From assembly GCA_937900465.1 (NCBI GenBank), contig CALCEJ010000105.1, forward strand, positions 1-17,151: a stretch of 17,151 bases of DNA. Direction: 5' to 3'. Every line of letters begins with the position of its first letter. Positions within the stretch are counted from its first letter, which is position 1. Below, piece after piece: positions 8,301 through 15,697 of the stretch. Made by a program: the position numbers and the translations under genes. The notes below the pieces were generated by a model. The model ran no database searches. It was not told the origin of the DNA and saw only the letters and a list, made by a program, of their open reading frames with translations. The stretch is from an uncultured Bacteroidales bacterium. GTDB taxonomy: Bacteria; Bacteroidota; Bacteroidia; Bacteroidales; UBA932.

Positions 8301-9223
8301 TCAAGTTGATACCAGCTACTCCAATTCCACTCACTTCCGGTCATATACCACTTTTCGACGTAAGGTTCGAACCAAATCCATTCGTTACCTAGCCAGTCGA
8401 AGATACGGAACACGAACTCCATATCCAGAGATCCGTCTTCTTTTATCTTGAGGTCAGCATTGTAGCGCTTCCCGGAGTCGAAACGGATTTCCTTTCCGAG
8501 GGTGTAACTGAGAGTCTCGCCGTCAGTAGTCTCAATGATAAGGGTAGGCGTCACGCTCTGGCGGGGGAGGATGAGCGACCAGACCGCGGTCCCGTCCTCG
8601 TTTGTGATACGTCCGGCCTTGATTGTAACAGGATCTCCGACAGGTCTTTCATTTCCGACATTGACTGCTTCGTAAACTCCGCCGAAGGCGAGGGTTTTTA
8701 CTCTTGCGGCAATATCTTCGGGAACGGAGATATCCACCCTTGCGTTATAATGGTAGAACTCAAGAACTACTGTTTCGCCGGGATCGCCTTCACCGTTCGC
8801 AACGAGGAAGTCAGACTTATGGTAGCTCTCATATGTGCTCTGATCACGGCTGACAGTAATATTGTAACCGTATTCATTAAACATATTGAACTCGGGATCA
8901 TAAGGGAAGTAGGCAGCAAAATCGGTCTCCTGCTGCTGACCTTCAAGCCAATGGACCGGAGTGTCAGAAACGAGATTCTGGCCGTTAACGGTGTACTTCA
9001 CATTCATCACATTGATGGGTTCCGTGGCGATAACGCCAATTTCATCCCCATTTGTGAATCCGGAGTCTCCGGGAGCGGCTTTAGTCTGGAAGTCGCTGAG
9101 GTTTGTCTTGAAGACGACTTCCCTCGAGGATGCGAATTCCACGTCCTTTTCCATAAGAGAGGAGCAGGACACTGCGGCAATGGCCGCTACAGCAGTAATT
9201 GCTATGTTGATAATCTTTTTCAT
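5399..9223 (-). CDS. Fimbrillin-domain, multi-module surface lipoprotein (1274 aa)
   Basis: The last gene of the four-gene lipoprotein operon, probably a surface glycan-binding or adhesive protein. Signal peptide with lipobox AVSC (Cys20). Residues ~31-280 are a fimbrillin/Mfa-like domain: FQTKA, NGDEIGVIATEPINV, YFPYDP, DQSTYESYHKSDF, SGKRYNADLKI. Two SusE/SusF-like beta-sandwich modules follow at ~290-395 (ALFKFGLDALWTTNLGGAES) and ~396-503. Two OB-like domains lie at ~505-590 and ~600-682. A related pair of DUF6359-like repeats lies at ~688-806 (GAGTLNDPYDAVGA) and ~819-935 (GDGTKDNPFNVTAA). A BACON domain occupies ~942-1029. Two jelly-roll, CBM-like domains end the protein (~1038-1150 and ~1157-1274), each starting with IWE and ending in a strand like VIFGCWYYISAV or VFSGYGITYTSL. 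No catalytic motif is seen. On the minus strand AAAAGGA lies 2 bases before the ATG and may act as a ribosome site. Domain names are assigned by eye; the ligand is unknown. Confidence 0.88.
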   Translation of the reverse strand: MKKIINIAITAVAAIAAVSCSSLMEKDVEFASSREVVFKTNLSDFQTKAAPGDSGFTNGDEIGVIATEPINVMNVKYTVNGQNLVSDTPVHWLEGQQQETDFAAYFPYDPEFNMFNEYGYNITVSRDQSTYESYHKSDFLVANGEGDPGETVVLEFYHYNARVDISVPEDIAARVKTLAFGGVYEAVNVGNERPVGDPVTIKAGRITNEDGTAVWSLILPRQSVTPTLIIETTDGETLSYTLGKEIRFDSGKRYNADLKIKEDGSLDMEFVFRIFDWLGNEWIWFEPYVEKWYMTGSEWNWSSWYQLDYLQSGIYMLEQSFGESALFKFGLDALWTTNLGGAESNAEFDGESVTEIQLGKLIPLRYDGFNLYAPQSDSYKFTLDTKNKTLYVEPNRDWNIVSYNDSFGEFKHLEYAGEGHMFKLDRVYLPSGEPFFFEEWRFGRGMYAAMPESGAESLPVETGKPMAITEGGGCEFVSPDGGYYSVVIDPDAMTVTFVYLEDQSTHVADVLSGSADGTAVTISETAVVASYNAGFVISDDGTKGLLVYLGIGSELPAVGDKVTVSGAVATYNNVKEIVNAQFSVEGQAVMPEVVYEDISNRYLGNLYCSYAAPVTVSGTLSVMAGYSDHLYVRSDEWGIVFMINDTGGDYLKYSGSKVTVTGWYNGLYNGSHFIVMDSIKGLEESYHGAGTLNDPYDAVGACLYGRTLAEGAESADPVYVRGRVRTVDTPFSIASNGTATFSVSANADQYECYFVANISNFLENKPWQFGNTQIQQWMDVIICCKVTQSRNVASSVSGTCYIYSLYGKTSETPEEVVLEGDGTKDNPFNVTAAVAYAQGIQRNTASPDIYVKGIVLDVWQRFSYGYNANFSICDDIENSRYVLSFIDAQYLGKEKWQDGDPDVQYGSEVIVCCSVYGNSEDWVQSESAWLYSLDGTVKDYTPYLTLSEDNINFSYQGGESSVRVLSNTDWNVSAWSDWFNVYRDGDVVYIYVYENYSEETREGNIHFYYGEADAAASASNFVVLTVRQSGNPAQQSYEGDIIWEGNFGIGDWDTALQDLAWGSYDWSRVEPGTVVRFYVEPRVDENEGWQFVLRHGQDWGELVEPIAIDLTSTTKYVDIEMSEANLNDLSQNGGLVIFGCWYYISAVTILPASSEQYVTIWEDTVDMGTGWENGFVVSSDFFGKFDAGYKLKINYTTNSDADYYQTKITYSDWNTVPECLSDMVSEWGTVSLTAGSKSLTITPAEKDVAEMWENGLVFSGYGITYTSLEMIIPE

Positions 9224-9245
9224 ATCCTTTTCTTCTTATGGTTAA

Positions 9246-11288
9246 TTATTCAGAAACTCTTGTCCAGATTGCAGGGAGCGGATACTCTGTACGGGACAGG
9301 TAATACACTCTTCCGGCATAATCTCCGTCTTGGACAAAGGTAACTAGAGTGAAATACCCGAAACTGTAGCCGTTGACGGTTCCCGGAGAAATCTCAATAC
9401 TCTCCCCGTCCTCGGAGAGCCTGCCGCTAAACAGAACTACATCTGTATCATCACCACCGTAAACACTGCCGTGCGTGCCACCTTCCTCATCCATAAGGTC
9501 ACCATAGAATGCATCCCAGAGAGTCCCTCCAAAGCTTTCATAATACCACTGGTTCAGCCACTGGAATTTAACGGTGAATCCTCCGGTAATTCCGTCGAAT
9601 TCAGCCTGGATAGCCTCATCTTCAATAATAAGCTCATATCCGCCGTTGTCACTCGTGGAGATAGTGACCGTCTCTGACGTTTCGTCATCTATCTGGTAAA
9701 TCCAGGTACCTGCGACATTACCGTACATCTGCGAAGAATAGTTCTCAAGCAGGCGGAGTACAATCCGTTGGCTTATAAGATCCAATTCAATCTTGTACAG
9801 TCCGGCAGTATTCATACTCATATTGGATCCGTCCTGAGTGACGCCAAAACTATAACCGTTGCCGATGGGCATTGTCGAGTAATTGAGCGGGAACCAAGCT
9901 GAATTCGCACCACCGAGGTTTACATCCCAGGAACTGTTGCAGCGAAGCTTGAATTCTCCTCCACGGTACTCGAATTCAATACTGTAATGGGCAACAGAGT
10001 CGCGGACCATGGGATAGTCCATATCCCAGTTGTCTTCATACAGATTTCCGATAAGGGACCATACGTCGTTATCAGGACGGACGGAGAGGGTCATTTCATA
10101 GGGATTGAACTCGAGCACAAGTTCCTCCTTGCTTTCGAAGCTCACAGGGGTTCCTCCTGCGACCACCGGGTATACGCCATTAGGCTTCGGCGAGGAAGTG
10201 TCTCCCTCGAAACCGTAAACGTAATGCTTAACGCCATTCTGGTACATCAACTCGTAAATACCGCCTTCGCGGTTGTCGAAGTACATCTGTAAAATGCCGT
10301 TCGAGCCAAAGGAGAAGTATCTGTATTCATCCTGTCCTGTTTCAGGATTGTAACCTCTCAGGGCCCAACTGCCTTCTGTATGGAACTCATCAGGAACGAA
10401 GCGGCCGAACTGGAGGTCGTTGTCATCCGTCCACTCAGAAACGGCGAGAGACACATCCGTAGCCTCCGCATAACTGTCTATATACATACTGCCGTCATAG
10501 CTCCAGCCTTTTTCCATATACGAGTAGTTGGACCACTTCTCCATTGCATACGTGTACTGGTTTCCGCTTTCGGTAACAACGAGAATCTTATAGTCTATTG
10601 GCTGGGGAGGAACGATCGCGACCCAGTCTGAATACTTGTCACCATCCCAGACGTTTTTTTCAATACGGCCCATTTTGATGGTCCCGCGCTCCCCCACGTA
10701 TCCGGCAGAAATCTGATAAGTCAGTACCACACGGGCCTTTCCGTATACGTCGGAAAGATAGACTTCCTTTATGGGATCTCCTTTTTTTTCATAATTAATA
10801 TGGAGCTTAAGCCTTGACATCACGTGAGTGAAATTCAAGGGAACTGTCTGGCAATCCGAATAAGCCATATAGTACGCTCCCATAAGATCTGATGCGGTAT
10901 ACAGCTCGTGAGTGCTCTGGTCCGCATTGACGGAGAAGGCGTTAGATTGTGTAAATGCATTCCAATCTTCTTTGTAGGGGTATACGGCAAGGAATGTGGT
11001 CATCTCAGACGGATCCTGGTCCTCTGCCCACATAACCGGGACTTCCGGAACCAGCTCCTTTCCGTCAAAGGTCATCTTGACATTGTACATTTCGACAGGC
11101 CAGTCAACGAACAGGGAAACGGCGTCACCGTTTTCGAAATTTGTGTCAGTCGCCTTTGTAACATACCTGTCCAGATTGGTTGTAAACCGGATTCCAGATG
11201 ACTCCGGCATGCTCTCTTCCTTGACCGAGCAGGCGCCCGCCGCAATTATTGCGAGGGCTCCAAGTATTATATGTCTGAAGTGTTTCAT
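9246..11288 (-). CDS. Fimbrillin-domain, SusE/F-like surface lipoprotein (680 aa)
   Basis: The third operon gene and a paralogue of both neighbouring large genes. Signal peptide with lipobox GAC (Cys20). Residues ~32-295 are the fimbrillin/Mfa-like domain: TKATDTNFENGD (44-55), YPYKE, DQSTHELYTASDLM, FTHVMSRLKLHI, ending LAVSEW. Residues ~300-405 and ~406-514 are two SusE/SusF-like starch-binding-type Ig modules. The second is the clearer one: GGEFKLRCNSSWDVNLGGAN, then DGSNMSMNTAGLYKIELDL. Residues ~520-680 form an unassigned beta-rich domain starting GNVAGTWIYQIDD, possibly lipocalin-like. No enzyme motif is present. The start follows the upstream stop by 8 bases. Surface exposure and glycan binding are inferred from the modules and are not shown directly. 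Confidence 0.87.
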   Translation of the reverse strand: MKHFRHIILGALAIIAAGACSVKEESMPESSGIRFTTNLDRYVTKATDTNFENGDAVSLFVDWPVEMYNVKMTFDGKELVPEVPVMWAEDQDPSEMTTFLAVYPYKEDWNAFTQSNAFSVNADQSTHELYTASDLMGAYYMAYSDCQTVPLNFTHVMSRLKLHINYEKKGDPIKEVYLSDVYGKARVVLTYQISAGYVGERGTIKMGRIEKNVWDGDKYSDWVAIVPPQPIDYKILVVTESGNQYTYAMEKWSNYSYMEKGWSYDGSMYIDSYAEATDVSLAVSEWTDDNDLQFGRFVPDEFHTEGSWALRGYNPETGQDEYRYFSFGSNGILQMYFDNREGGIYELMYQNGVKHYVYGFEGDTSSPKPNGVYPVVAGGTPVSFESKEELVLEFNPYEMTLSVRPDNDVWSLIGNLYEDNWDMDYPMVRDSVAHYSIEFEYRGGEFKLRCNSSWDVNLGGANSAWFPLNYSTMPIGNGYSFGVTQDGSNMSMNTAGLYKIELDLISQRIVLRLLENYSSQMYGNVAGTWIYQIDDETSETVTISTSDNGGYELIIEDEAIQAEFDGITGGFTVKFQWLNQWYYESFGGTLWDAFYGDLMDEEGGTHGSVYGGDDTDVVLFSGRLSEDGESIEISPGTVNGYSFGYFTLVTFVQDGDYAGRVYYLSRTEYPLPAIWTRVSE

Positions 11289-11296
11289 ATCCGGTC

Positions 11297-14200
11297 TTAT
11301 TTAAGGTTGTCGTTCTGTTCTTTTCCCGCGCCAATAGGCTGCCGCTTGAATGGAAGGACCTTGTGTTCGGCACGAACCGGGGCACCCGGCTCCCTTTCAA
11401 CGTAATTCTTCCTTGCAGGCCTTGGAGCGGCGAATGCCTCATTGGTATACTGCGCTCCCGGCATTGCCAGGACAACTCCGTCCCAAATTGACAGCCAGTT
11501 ATAGTAGTAAGTCGTTCCCAGGATGGATGCATAAGGAGCGATATTGTAGATACCGTCAGCCATTTCGACGTTTTTACTCACATAAAGATGACTTGCAGGT
11601 GAAGTTGCCGCCAGGTCATAGTGGGAGAACTCTATCCAGCCTGAATCGGTTCCTTCCTGGACATAACCGGCATGCTGATATCCGCTCAGATAGGGAGCAT
11701 AATAAATATAGGAAGCGCCTTTGTCCTGGACGAATCCGAAGTCGAAGTCTGTAGAACTACCTGAGTAAACGCCCTCATAATCCTCCGGATTGTTCTCCGC
11801 GAGCTCTGTCCAATAATTGGCATAAGGGTTCACCGCACGGTAACGCTCCTTGCCGGATTCCTTGAGAATCTGTACTTCATGACGGTATCCGCCTGTCATC
11901 CAGGTATTGTCAATCCACTCGCCCGTTCCCGCATCCTCCCAGGAGGAAGGAGCGGCTTCGGTGCGCACCGTGGCAGATGTCCAGACAGAGTTGCCGAAAA
12001 CATCGTCTCCGGCTGCGATGATCAGATAATCTGTTTCAGGAAGAAGTCCGGTAATGGCGACATCCATACCGGTGTTATCCCCCATGAAACTCATATATCC
12101 GGCCTTGCTGGGGGAGTCCATTGCATATGAATAATAATCGTCCTCGGTGAGTCCGGCTTCCTGGGCGGCATCCTGAGAAACGGCCCTCAGCCTTACTACG
12201 GAAGCATTGGGGAAGTCCACGTGGACAGTTGCGACACTCTCCGGGAACAGACTGTAAGGAGCGGCACCTGAAAGCGACAGTGAAGCCTCCGGAGTGTCAG
12301 AACCTTCTACTTCAACAGTGAAGTACTGGTACTGCCATCTGTAGTATTCAGGATTTGCAGAGGGCGCATCGGCATACATAACCATTGTATAACGTCCTGT
12401 CTGAGAAACGGGCAGGGAGAAAACCTTGGAACGTCCTGTCTCAAATTCGAGAACATCGCCCGCACCGTTTCTGAACCGCTCAATGATATCTCCACGCATT
12501 TCCTGATCGGAGAGTTTTCCGGAGAAGAACATGTAGCGGATGTTCTCGATGTCCGGATACTGGAATATCTGGAACCTTACACCTGCTGGAATTGCTTCCT
12601 GGCCGTAGGAATACCAAATAAGATCGTCATAGTCGAAATACCCTAGATATGAGAAGTTGAATCCAAGGACCGGATTCCTCTTGTATCCGGGAAGAACAAG
12701 CTGGAAATCACTTGTATAGAAATCATAGAGGGAACCGTCGTCGTGAATTCTCCGGAGCATTCCGGGACGGATTATACCATCCTCAAGTGCGCCGTACGCA
12801 TCTTCCTTCGCCGAAACTCTGTTCTCACTGACAGGAGAGAACACCTTGAAGGACTCTGACAGCCAGTTGTCCCAGCCTTCCTGCCTGTAGGATGTAAAGC
12901 TGAACGGCTTCATCCATACACTGTCCGGATCCTGAGCATTTACCTTGATTTCAGCCACTTCGCTTTGGAAGAGGAATAACCCGGGGTGGTTTCTATCTTC
13001 ATAGACTTCGGCCTCATATACCCTTGGAACGGCGCCGGAGGTGTACACGGAGATGTCTTCCACCATTTCCCCCGTTCCTATGTAATCCCAATTCTCGTAG
13101 ACAGGGTCATAGCGCAGGATACCTTCGTCGGGAAGGAAAGTGAGGATAAGTTCGCCTTCATAGTCCGCAAGCTGGAAACTGCCTCCGTTCACAACAGGCC
13201 ACTCTTGTCCGTGTGATAGATTCTGGGGTATCTCAAGAGTGCATCCATATATGTAGTTATTGTTGTCTGAGAGAATGAAAAGGTAATCGCTGGGCCTGTA
13301 ATCCGGCAGCGTTGTCCGGAAAACACCGGCAGAGATCTCTTCCATCCGGATAGTCTCCCGGATATAGCCTGATTCCTCCGAATACTTATAATAAATTGCC
13401 CTCCAGCCGGCCCTGCCGCCCACTTGCGCGTCCGTAAAGTTGAAGCTACCGCCTTCTTCCCAAGGGGCGACGTTGAGGCTGAACTGAACCTTTTCGCCTT
13501 CCGGCGCATACTCATTCAAGGTAATCCTTCCGCGGTACTGTTTTCCGGAAACGAAACTACCGCTGGTTTCAAACGCGAAAGTTCTGCCTGAAGCCATACT
13601 TACGATAACGCCGATATATCCCTCCTGCGGGGGAAGGATGAAGGACAGGCCTTCGCTACCTGGAGTCTTTTCCACCCGGGGAGTGATGATGGAAGCGTCT
13701 TCCTGAGTGCGTACAGGCCGCACAATCTCCCCTGTGATCCCATTCACTACAGCCCCGAGTGCAAACCCGCCCACAAGTACATCACTGATGATATCCCCGG
13801 TGAGGTTTTCAAAAGAAATGGAAACCTTTGACATCTTGTGGTCGAAGGCAAGATGGACCGGGCCGTCATCGGGGCCGGCTTCTGCCGAGGCAATCATAAG
13901 GTCCGAAGATGTGTAACCGTCTCTGGTGGACTGGTTTTCCCTGACATAAAATTCCATTGAATTTCCAAGTTCCGAACACTCTTCAGAATAAGGATAATAC
14001 GCACGGAAAACGGTTTTACCCGTCTGCCCTTCTCCCCAGAAAACCGGGTTGGCGGGGGTAAGGGTGCTACCGTCGCTGGTAAGAAGCGTGTTGTTTACGT
14101 TAATGGGCTCTCCGGCGAAAAGGCCTATACGGTCTCCGCTTTCGAATGCGGTATCCGTTGCTTTTGTGTATCCGCCAATGGAAGAGGTGAATTGAACGGC

Positions 14201-14299
14201 CGACGCCATAATCCCGGAGTCCTGTTCACTGATATCGTTGCAGCTTGAAACTGCCGCTGCGGCCACAAGGGCTATTGCAATAAATAAATACTTTTTCAT
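11297..14299 (-). CDS. Fimbrillin-domain, multi-module surface lipoprotein with basic C-terminal tail (1000 aa)
   Basis: The second operon gene. Signal peptide with lipobox SSC (Cys20). Residues ~31-290 are the fimbrillin/Mfa-like domain: TKATDTAFESGDRIGLF (45-61), GEPINVNN, YYPYSEE, NQSTRDGYTSSDLM, FDHKMSKVSI, SGKQYRGRITL, ending NVAPWEEGGSFNF. A SusE-like beta module follows at ~297-398. Residues ~401-560 start WDYIGTGEMVEDI and carry a PGLFLF segment; a related module recurs at ~787-955, starting WEDAGTGEWIDN and continuing YRAVNPYANYW. Both resemble a module common in uncharacterised Bacteroidetes lipoproteins. Residues ~667-782 look FN3-like (LLPETDYLIIAAGDDVFGN). The last ~45 residues form a basic, proline-rich tail (PRPARK, REPGAPVR, LPFKRQPIG) not seen in the paralogues. 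On the minus strand AAAGGAG overlaps the preceding stop codon and is a good ribosome site. Likely a surface binding protein; function unknown. Confidence 0.87.
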   Translation of the reverse strand: MKKYLFIAIALVAAAAVSSCNDISEQDSGIMASAVQFTSSIGGYTKATDTAFESGDRIGLFAGEPINVNNTLLTSDGSTLTPANPVFWGEGQTGKTVFRAYYPYSEECSELGNSMEFYVRENQSTRDGYTSSDLMIASAEAGPDDGPVHLAFDHKMSKVSISFENLTGDIISDVLVGGFALGAVVNGITGEIVRPVRTQEDASIITPRVEKTPGSEGLSFILPPQEGYIGVIVSMASGRTFAFETSGSFVSGKQYRGRITLNEYAPEGEKVQFSLNVAPWEEGGSFNFTDAQVGGRAGWRAIYYKYSEESGYIRETIRMEEISAGVFRTTLPDYRPSDYLFILSDNNNYIYGCTLEIPQNLSHGQEWPVVNGGSFQLADYEGELILTFLPDEGILRYDPVYENWDYIGTGEMVEDISVYTSGAVPRVYEAEVYEDRNHPGLFLFQSEVAEIKVNAQDPDSVWMKPFSFTSYRQEGWDNWLSESFKVFSPVSENRVSAKEDAYGALEDGIIRPGMLRRIHDDGSLYDFYTSDFQLVLPGYKRNPVLGFNFSYLGYFDYDDLIWYSYGQEAIPAGVRFQIFQYPDIENIRYMFFSGKLSDQEMRGDIIERFRNGAGDVLEFETGRSKVFSLPVSQTGRYTMVMYADAPSANPEYYRWQYQYFTVEVEGSDTPEASLSLSGAAPYSLFPESVATVHVDFPNASVVRLRAVSQDAAQEAGLTEDDYYSYAMDSPSKAGYMSFMGDNTGMDVAITGLLPETDYLIIAAGDDVFGNSVWTSATVRTEAAPSSWEDAGTGEWIDNTWMTGGYRHEVQILKESGKERYRAVNPYANYWTELAENNPEDYEGVYSGSSTDFDFGFVQDKGASYIYYAPYLSGYQHAGYVQEGTDSGWIEFSHYDLAATSPASHLYVSKNVEMADGIYNIAPYASILGTTYYYNWLSIWDGVVLAMPGAQYTNEAFAAPRPARKNYVEREPGAPVRAEHKVLPFKRQPIGAGKEQNDNLK

Positions 14300-14306
14300 A
14301 GCCGGG

Positions 14307-14313
14307 CTCCTTT
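14307..14313 (-). promoter_or_regulatory. Strong Shine-Dalgarno sequence overlapping an upstream stop codon
   Basis: The minus strand reads AAAGGAG, ending 7 bases before the ATG at 14299 and sharing bases with the TAA stop of the BACON gene (14314-14312). Such a clear site is uncommon in Bacteroidota. It suggests coupled translation of the first two operon genes. Confidence 0.5.
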
Positions 14314-15331
14314 AGTAAGTAGTTGTCTCATTGAATTCAAGCTCTCCGCCTTCTTCCCAGTCATTGACCGAACCGTCAAAGCCGGCGTCATCAGCCTTCT
14401 TCCCTTCCTGGGTGACAGTAAGGGTGGCCGATGCTCCGCTGCCGGAGAAGTTTACGGAAACTGTACGAGGGTCAGATGACGAGTTTGCCTCAACGGAAAG
14501 GGTAATGGTGAAATCACCAGCACCACCATTTGAGGGAGAGAGCGTAAGCCAGGAAGCTCCTGAAGAAGCTTGCCAGGGAACATTCGACCTGAGGGAAAGA
14601 GTATGGGAACCTCCAGCTGCAGGGGCTGAAAGGGTTGTATATGCCAGCGTAATTACGGGGGTTATACCAGCCTGTACCACGGTAACAGATGCCGAAGCAT
14701 TTCCATATGAGAAAACGAGAGATCCCTCGCGCGAAGAGTTTTCAGTATTCTCTGCAATTGCCACCGAAACGACACCGTCGTTTTCACCGGATGCGGGACT
14801 GACGGTAATCCAGGTGGCAGAAGCCGTCACAGTCCACTTCGTGTTGGATGTAACCGTTAGCCGGGTTGCTCCGCCTTCCGCTGCCATCTCGATCTTATCC
14901 AGGCTTAAGCTGAGCACAGGATCAGGGGTCGGGGGAGTCGGGGGCGTCGGAGGATCAGGAGGGGTTACGATTTCAACCGAAGGCTGCGTTACGGAAAGAG
15001 TAACGCCGTCAATGCCCTCAGCCTTGATAGTTGCCTTACCGGAACGCGTTGCGCCGGTTTCGTTCTTCTCAGCGGAGAATACCACGTCGTAGGACCCCTC
15101 TTCCCCGGATGAAGGGGAAACGGAGAACCAGGATTCGGTAGTCTCCACGCTCCAGGCGAGAGGAATCTCCGCCTTTACGGAGACACTGCCGCCTTCCGCA
15201 GGGAGCGTGACAGACAGGTTGTCCACGTCTATCTTAAGATCCTGCGGCGTCTCCTCCTCGCAGGAGGATACGGCTCCTATAACAGCCGTAGCAAGCAGTG
15301 CGATGCCGATTCTGCTGATTAGTTTTTTCAT
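14312..15331 (-). CDS. Triple BACON-domain lipoprotein, first gene of the operon
   Basis: A 339 aa exported lipoprotein with lipobox SSC (Cys24). It holds three BACON (Bacteroidetes-associated carbohydrate-binding, often spacer) domains at ~32-118, ~139-222 and ~225-309. Each repeats a pattern like LPAEGG, then W-V-SWF-SPSSG, ending LTVTQ. A proline/threonine linker (PPDPPTPPTPPTPDP, ~124-138) separates the first from the second. BACON domains act as stalks or protein-binding spacers more often than as proven sugar binders. The last ~20 residues (GSVNDWEEGGELEFNETT) do not belong to a BACON domain. They resemble the last strand of the fimbrillin domain in the next gene (APWEEGGSFNF), with 14 identical bases at the WEEGG codons. 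The gene is read from a promoter at 15384-15414 and has no visible Shine-Dalgarno sequence. Confidence 0.9.
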   Translation of the reverse strand: MKKLISRIGIALLATAVIGAVSSCEEETPQDLKIDVDNLSVTLPAEGGSVSVKAEIPLAWSVETTESWFSVSPSSGEEGSYDVVFSAEKNETGATRSGKATIKAEGIDGVTLSVTQPSVEIVTPPDPPTPPTPPTPDPVLSLSLDKIEMAAEGGATRLTVTSNTKWTVTASATWITVSPASGENDGVVSVAIAENTENSSREGSLVFSYGNASASVTVVQAGITPVITLAYTTLSAPAAGGSHTLSLRSNVPWQASSGASWLTLSPSNGGAGDFTITLSVEANSSSDPRTVSVNFSGSGASATLTVTQEGKKADDAGFDGSVNDWEEGGELEFNETTTY

Positions 15332-15383
15332 ATGTGTTGGAATAGGGATTGGTTTCTGGCTAATGCTCTGTAATACAACCTTG

Positions 15384-15414
15384 TAAAGTTATCACTATTC
15401 AGATTAACATCCAA
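15384..15414 (-). promoter_or_regulatory. Promoter of the four-gene lipoprotein operon
   Basis: On the minus strand a TTGG -33 element (15414-15411) is followed after 19 bases by TAACTTTA (15391-15384). The latter matches seven of eight positions of an ideal TAnnTTTG-type box. Transcription would start about 45 bases before the BACON gene ATG. It is back-to-back with the tRNA promoter. Confidence 0.5.
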
Positions 15415-15450
15415 TAGTTTTCTACGTTTTTTTTCCAATCCCTTTCTAAA

Positions 15451-15482
15451 TTTGGAAAATCGAAACCCTTTTTTTAATTTTG
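15451..15482 (+). promoter_or_regulatory. Promoter of tRNA-Gly
   Basis: TTTG at 15451-15454, exactly 20 bases, then TAATTTTG at 15475-15482: a full Bacteroidetes-type promoter. Transcription starting near 15489 would give a leader of about 100 bases before the tRNA. That leader could form a hairpin (TTTTCGCG at 15493-15500 with CGCGAAAA at 15519-15526). Confidence 0.6.
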
Positions 15483-15587
15483 CAGTCCGGATTTTTCGCG
15501 GAACCGTCGTGCAAGCCGCGCGAAAAGAAAACCCGTTTGCTTTTCCGAGGCGCCGCCGGCAACAGCGCAGATTTCCTGCGAAAATTT

Positions 15588-15660
15588 GCGGAATTAGCTC
15601 AGTTGGTAGAGCATCAGCTTCCCAAGCTGAGGGTCGCGAGTTCGAATCTCGTATTCCGCT
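15588..15660 (+). tRNA. tRNA-Gly (anticodon CCC)
   Basis: The cloverleaf folds fully by eye over 73 bases. The acceptor stem is GCGGAAT with ATTCCGC. The D arm is GCTC with GAGC around AGTTGGTA. The anticodon stem is TCAGC with GCTGA around loop TTCCCAA. The variable loop is GGGTC. The T arm is GCGAG with CTCGT around TTCGAAT. Loop positions 34-36 are CCC, reading glycine GGG codons. The discriminator base is T, as is usual for bacterial tRNA-Gly. CCA is not encoded. It is a single tRNA, flanked by its own promoter and terminator. Confidence 0.96.
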
Positions 15661-15667
15661 CCCGAAG

Positions 15668-15697
15668 AGGACAGGCCTGTCGCCTGTCCTTTTTTTT
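15668..15697 (+). terminator. Intrinsic terminator of tRNA-Gly
   Basis: A 9-bp perfect stem (AGGACAGGC with GCCTGTCCT, the last A-T pair using the first tail T) encloses loop CTGTC and is followed by a run of eight T (15690-15697). It begins 8 bases after the tRNA. On the opposite strand there is no T tail, so it serves the plus strand only. Confidence 0.88.

Noticed and set aside
8750..9343. 197-codon open frame on the plus strand
   Set aside because: Antisense to the signal peptide and fimbrillin domain of the 1274 aa gene, and it crosses the intergenic gap; no domain is visible.
14331..15092. 253-codon open frame on the plus strand
   Set aside because: It is the antisense shadow of the BACON gene; its low complexity mirrors the BACON repeats and the proline linker.
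15640..15660. Attachment-site repeat of the tRNA 3' end
   Set aside because: No second copy of the tRNA 3' end and no integrase gene is visible elsewhere in the window, so no integrated element is called.
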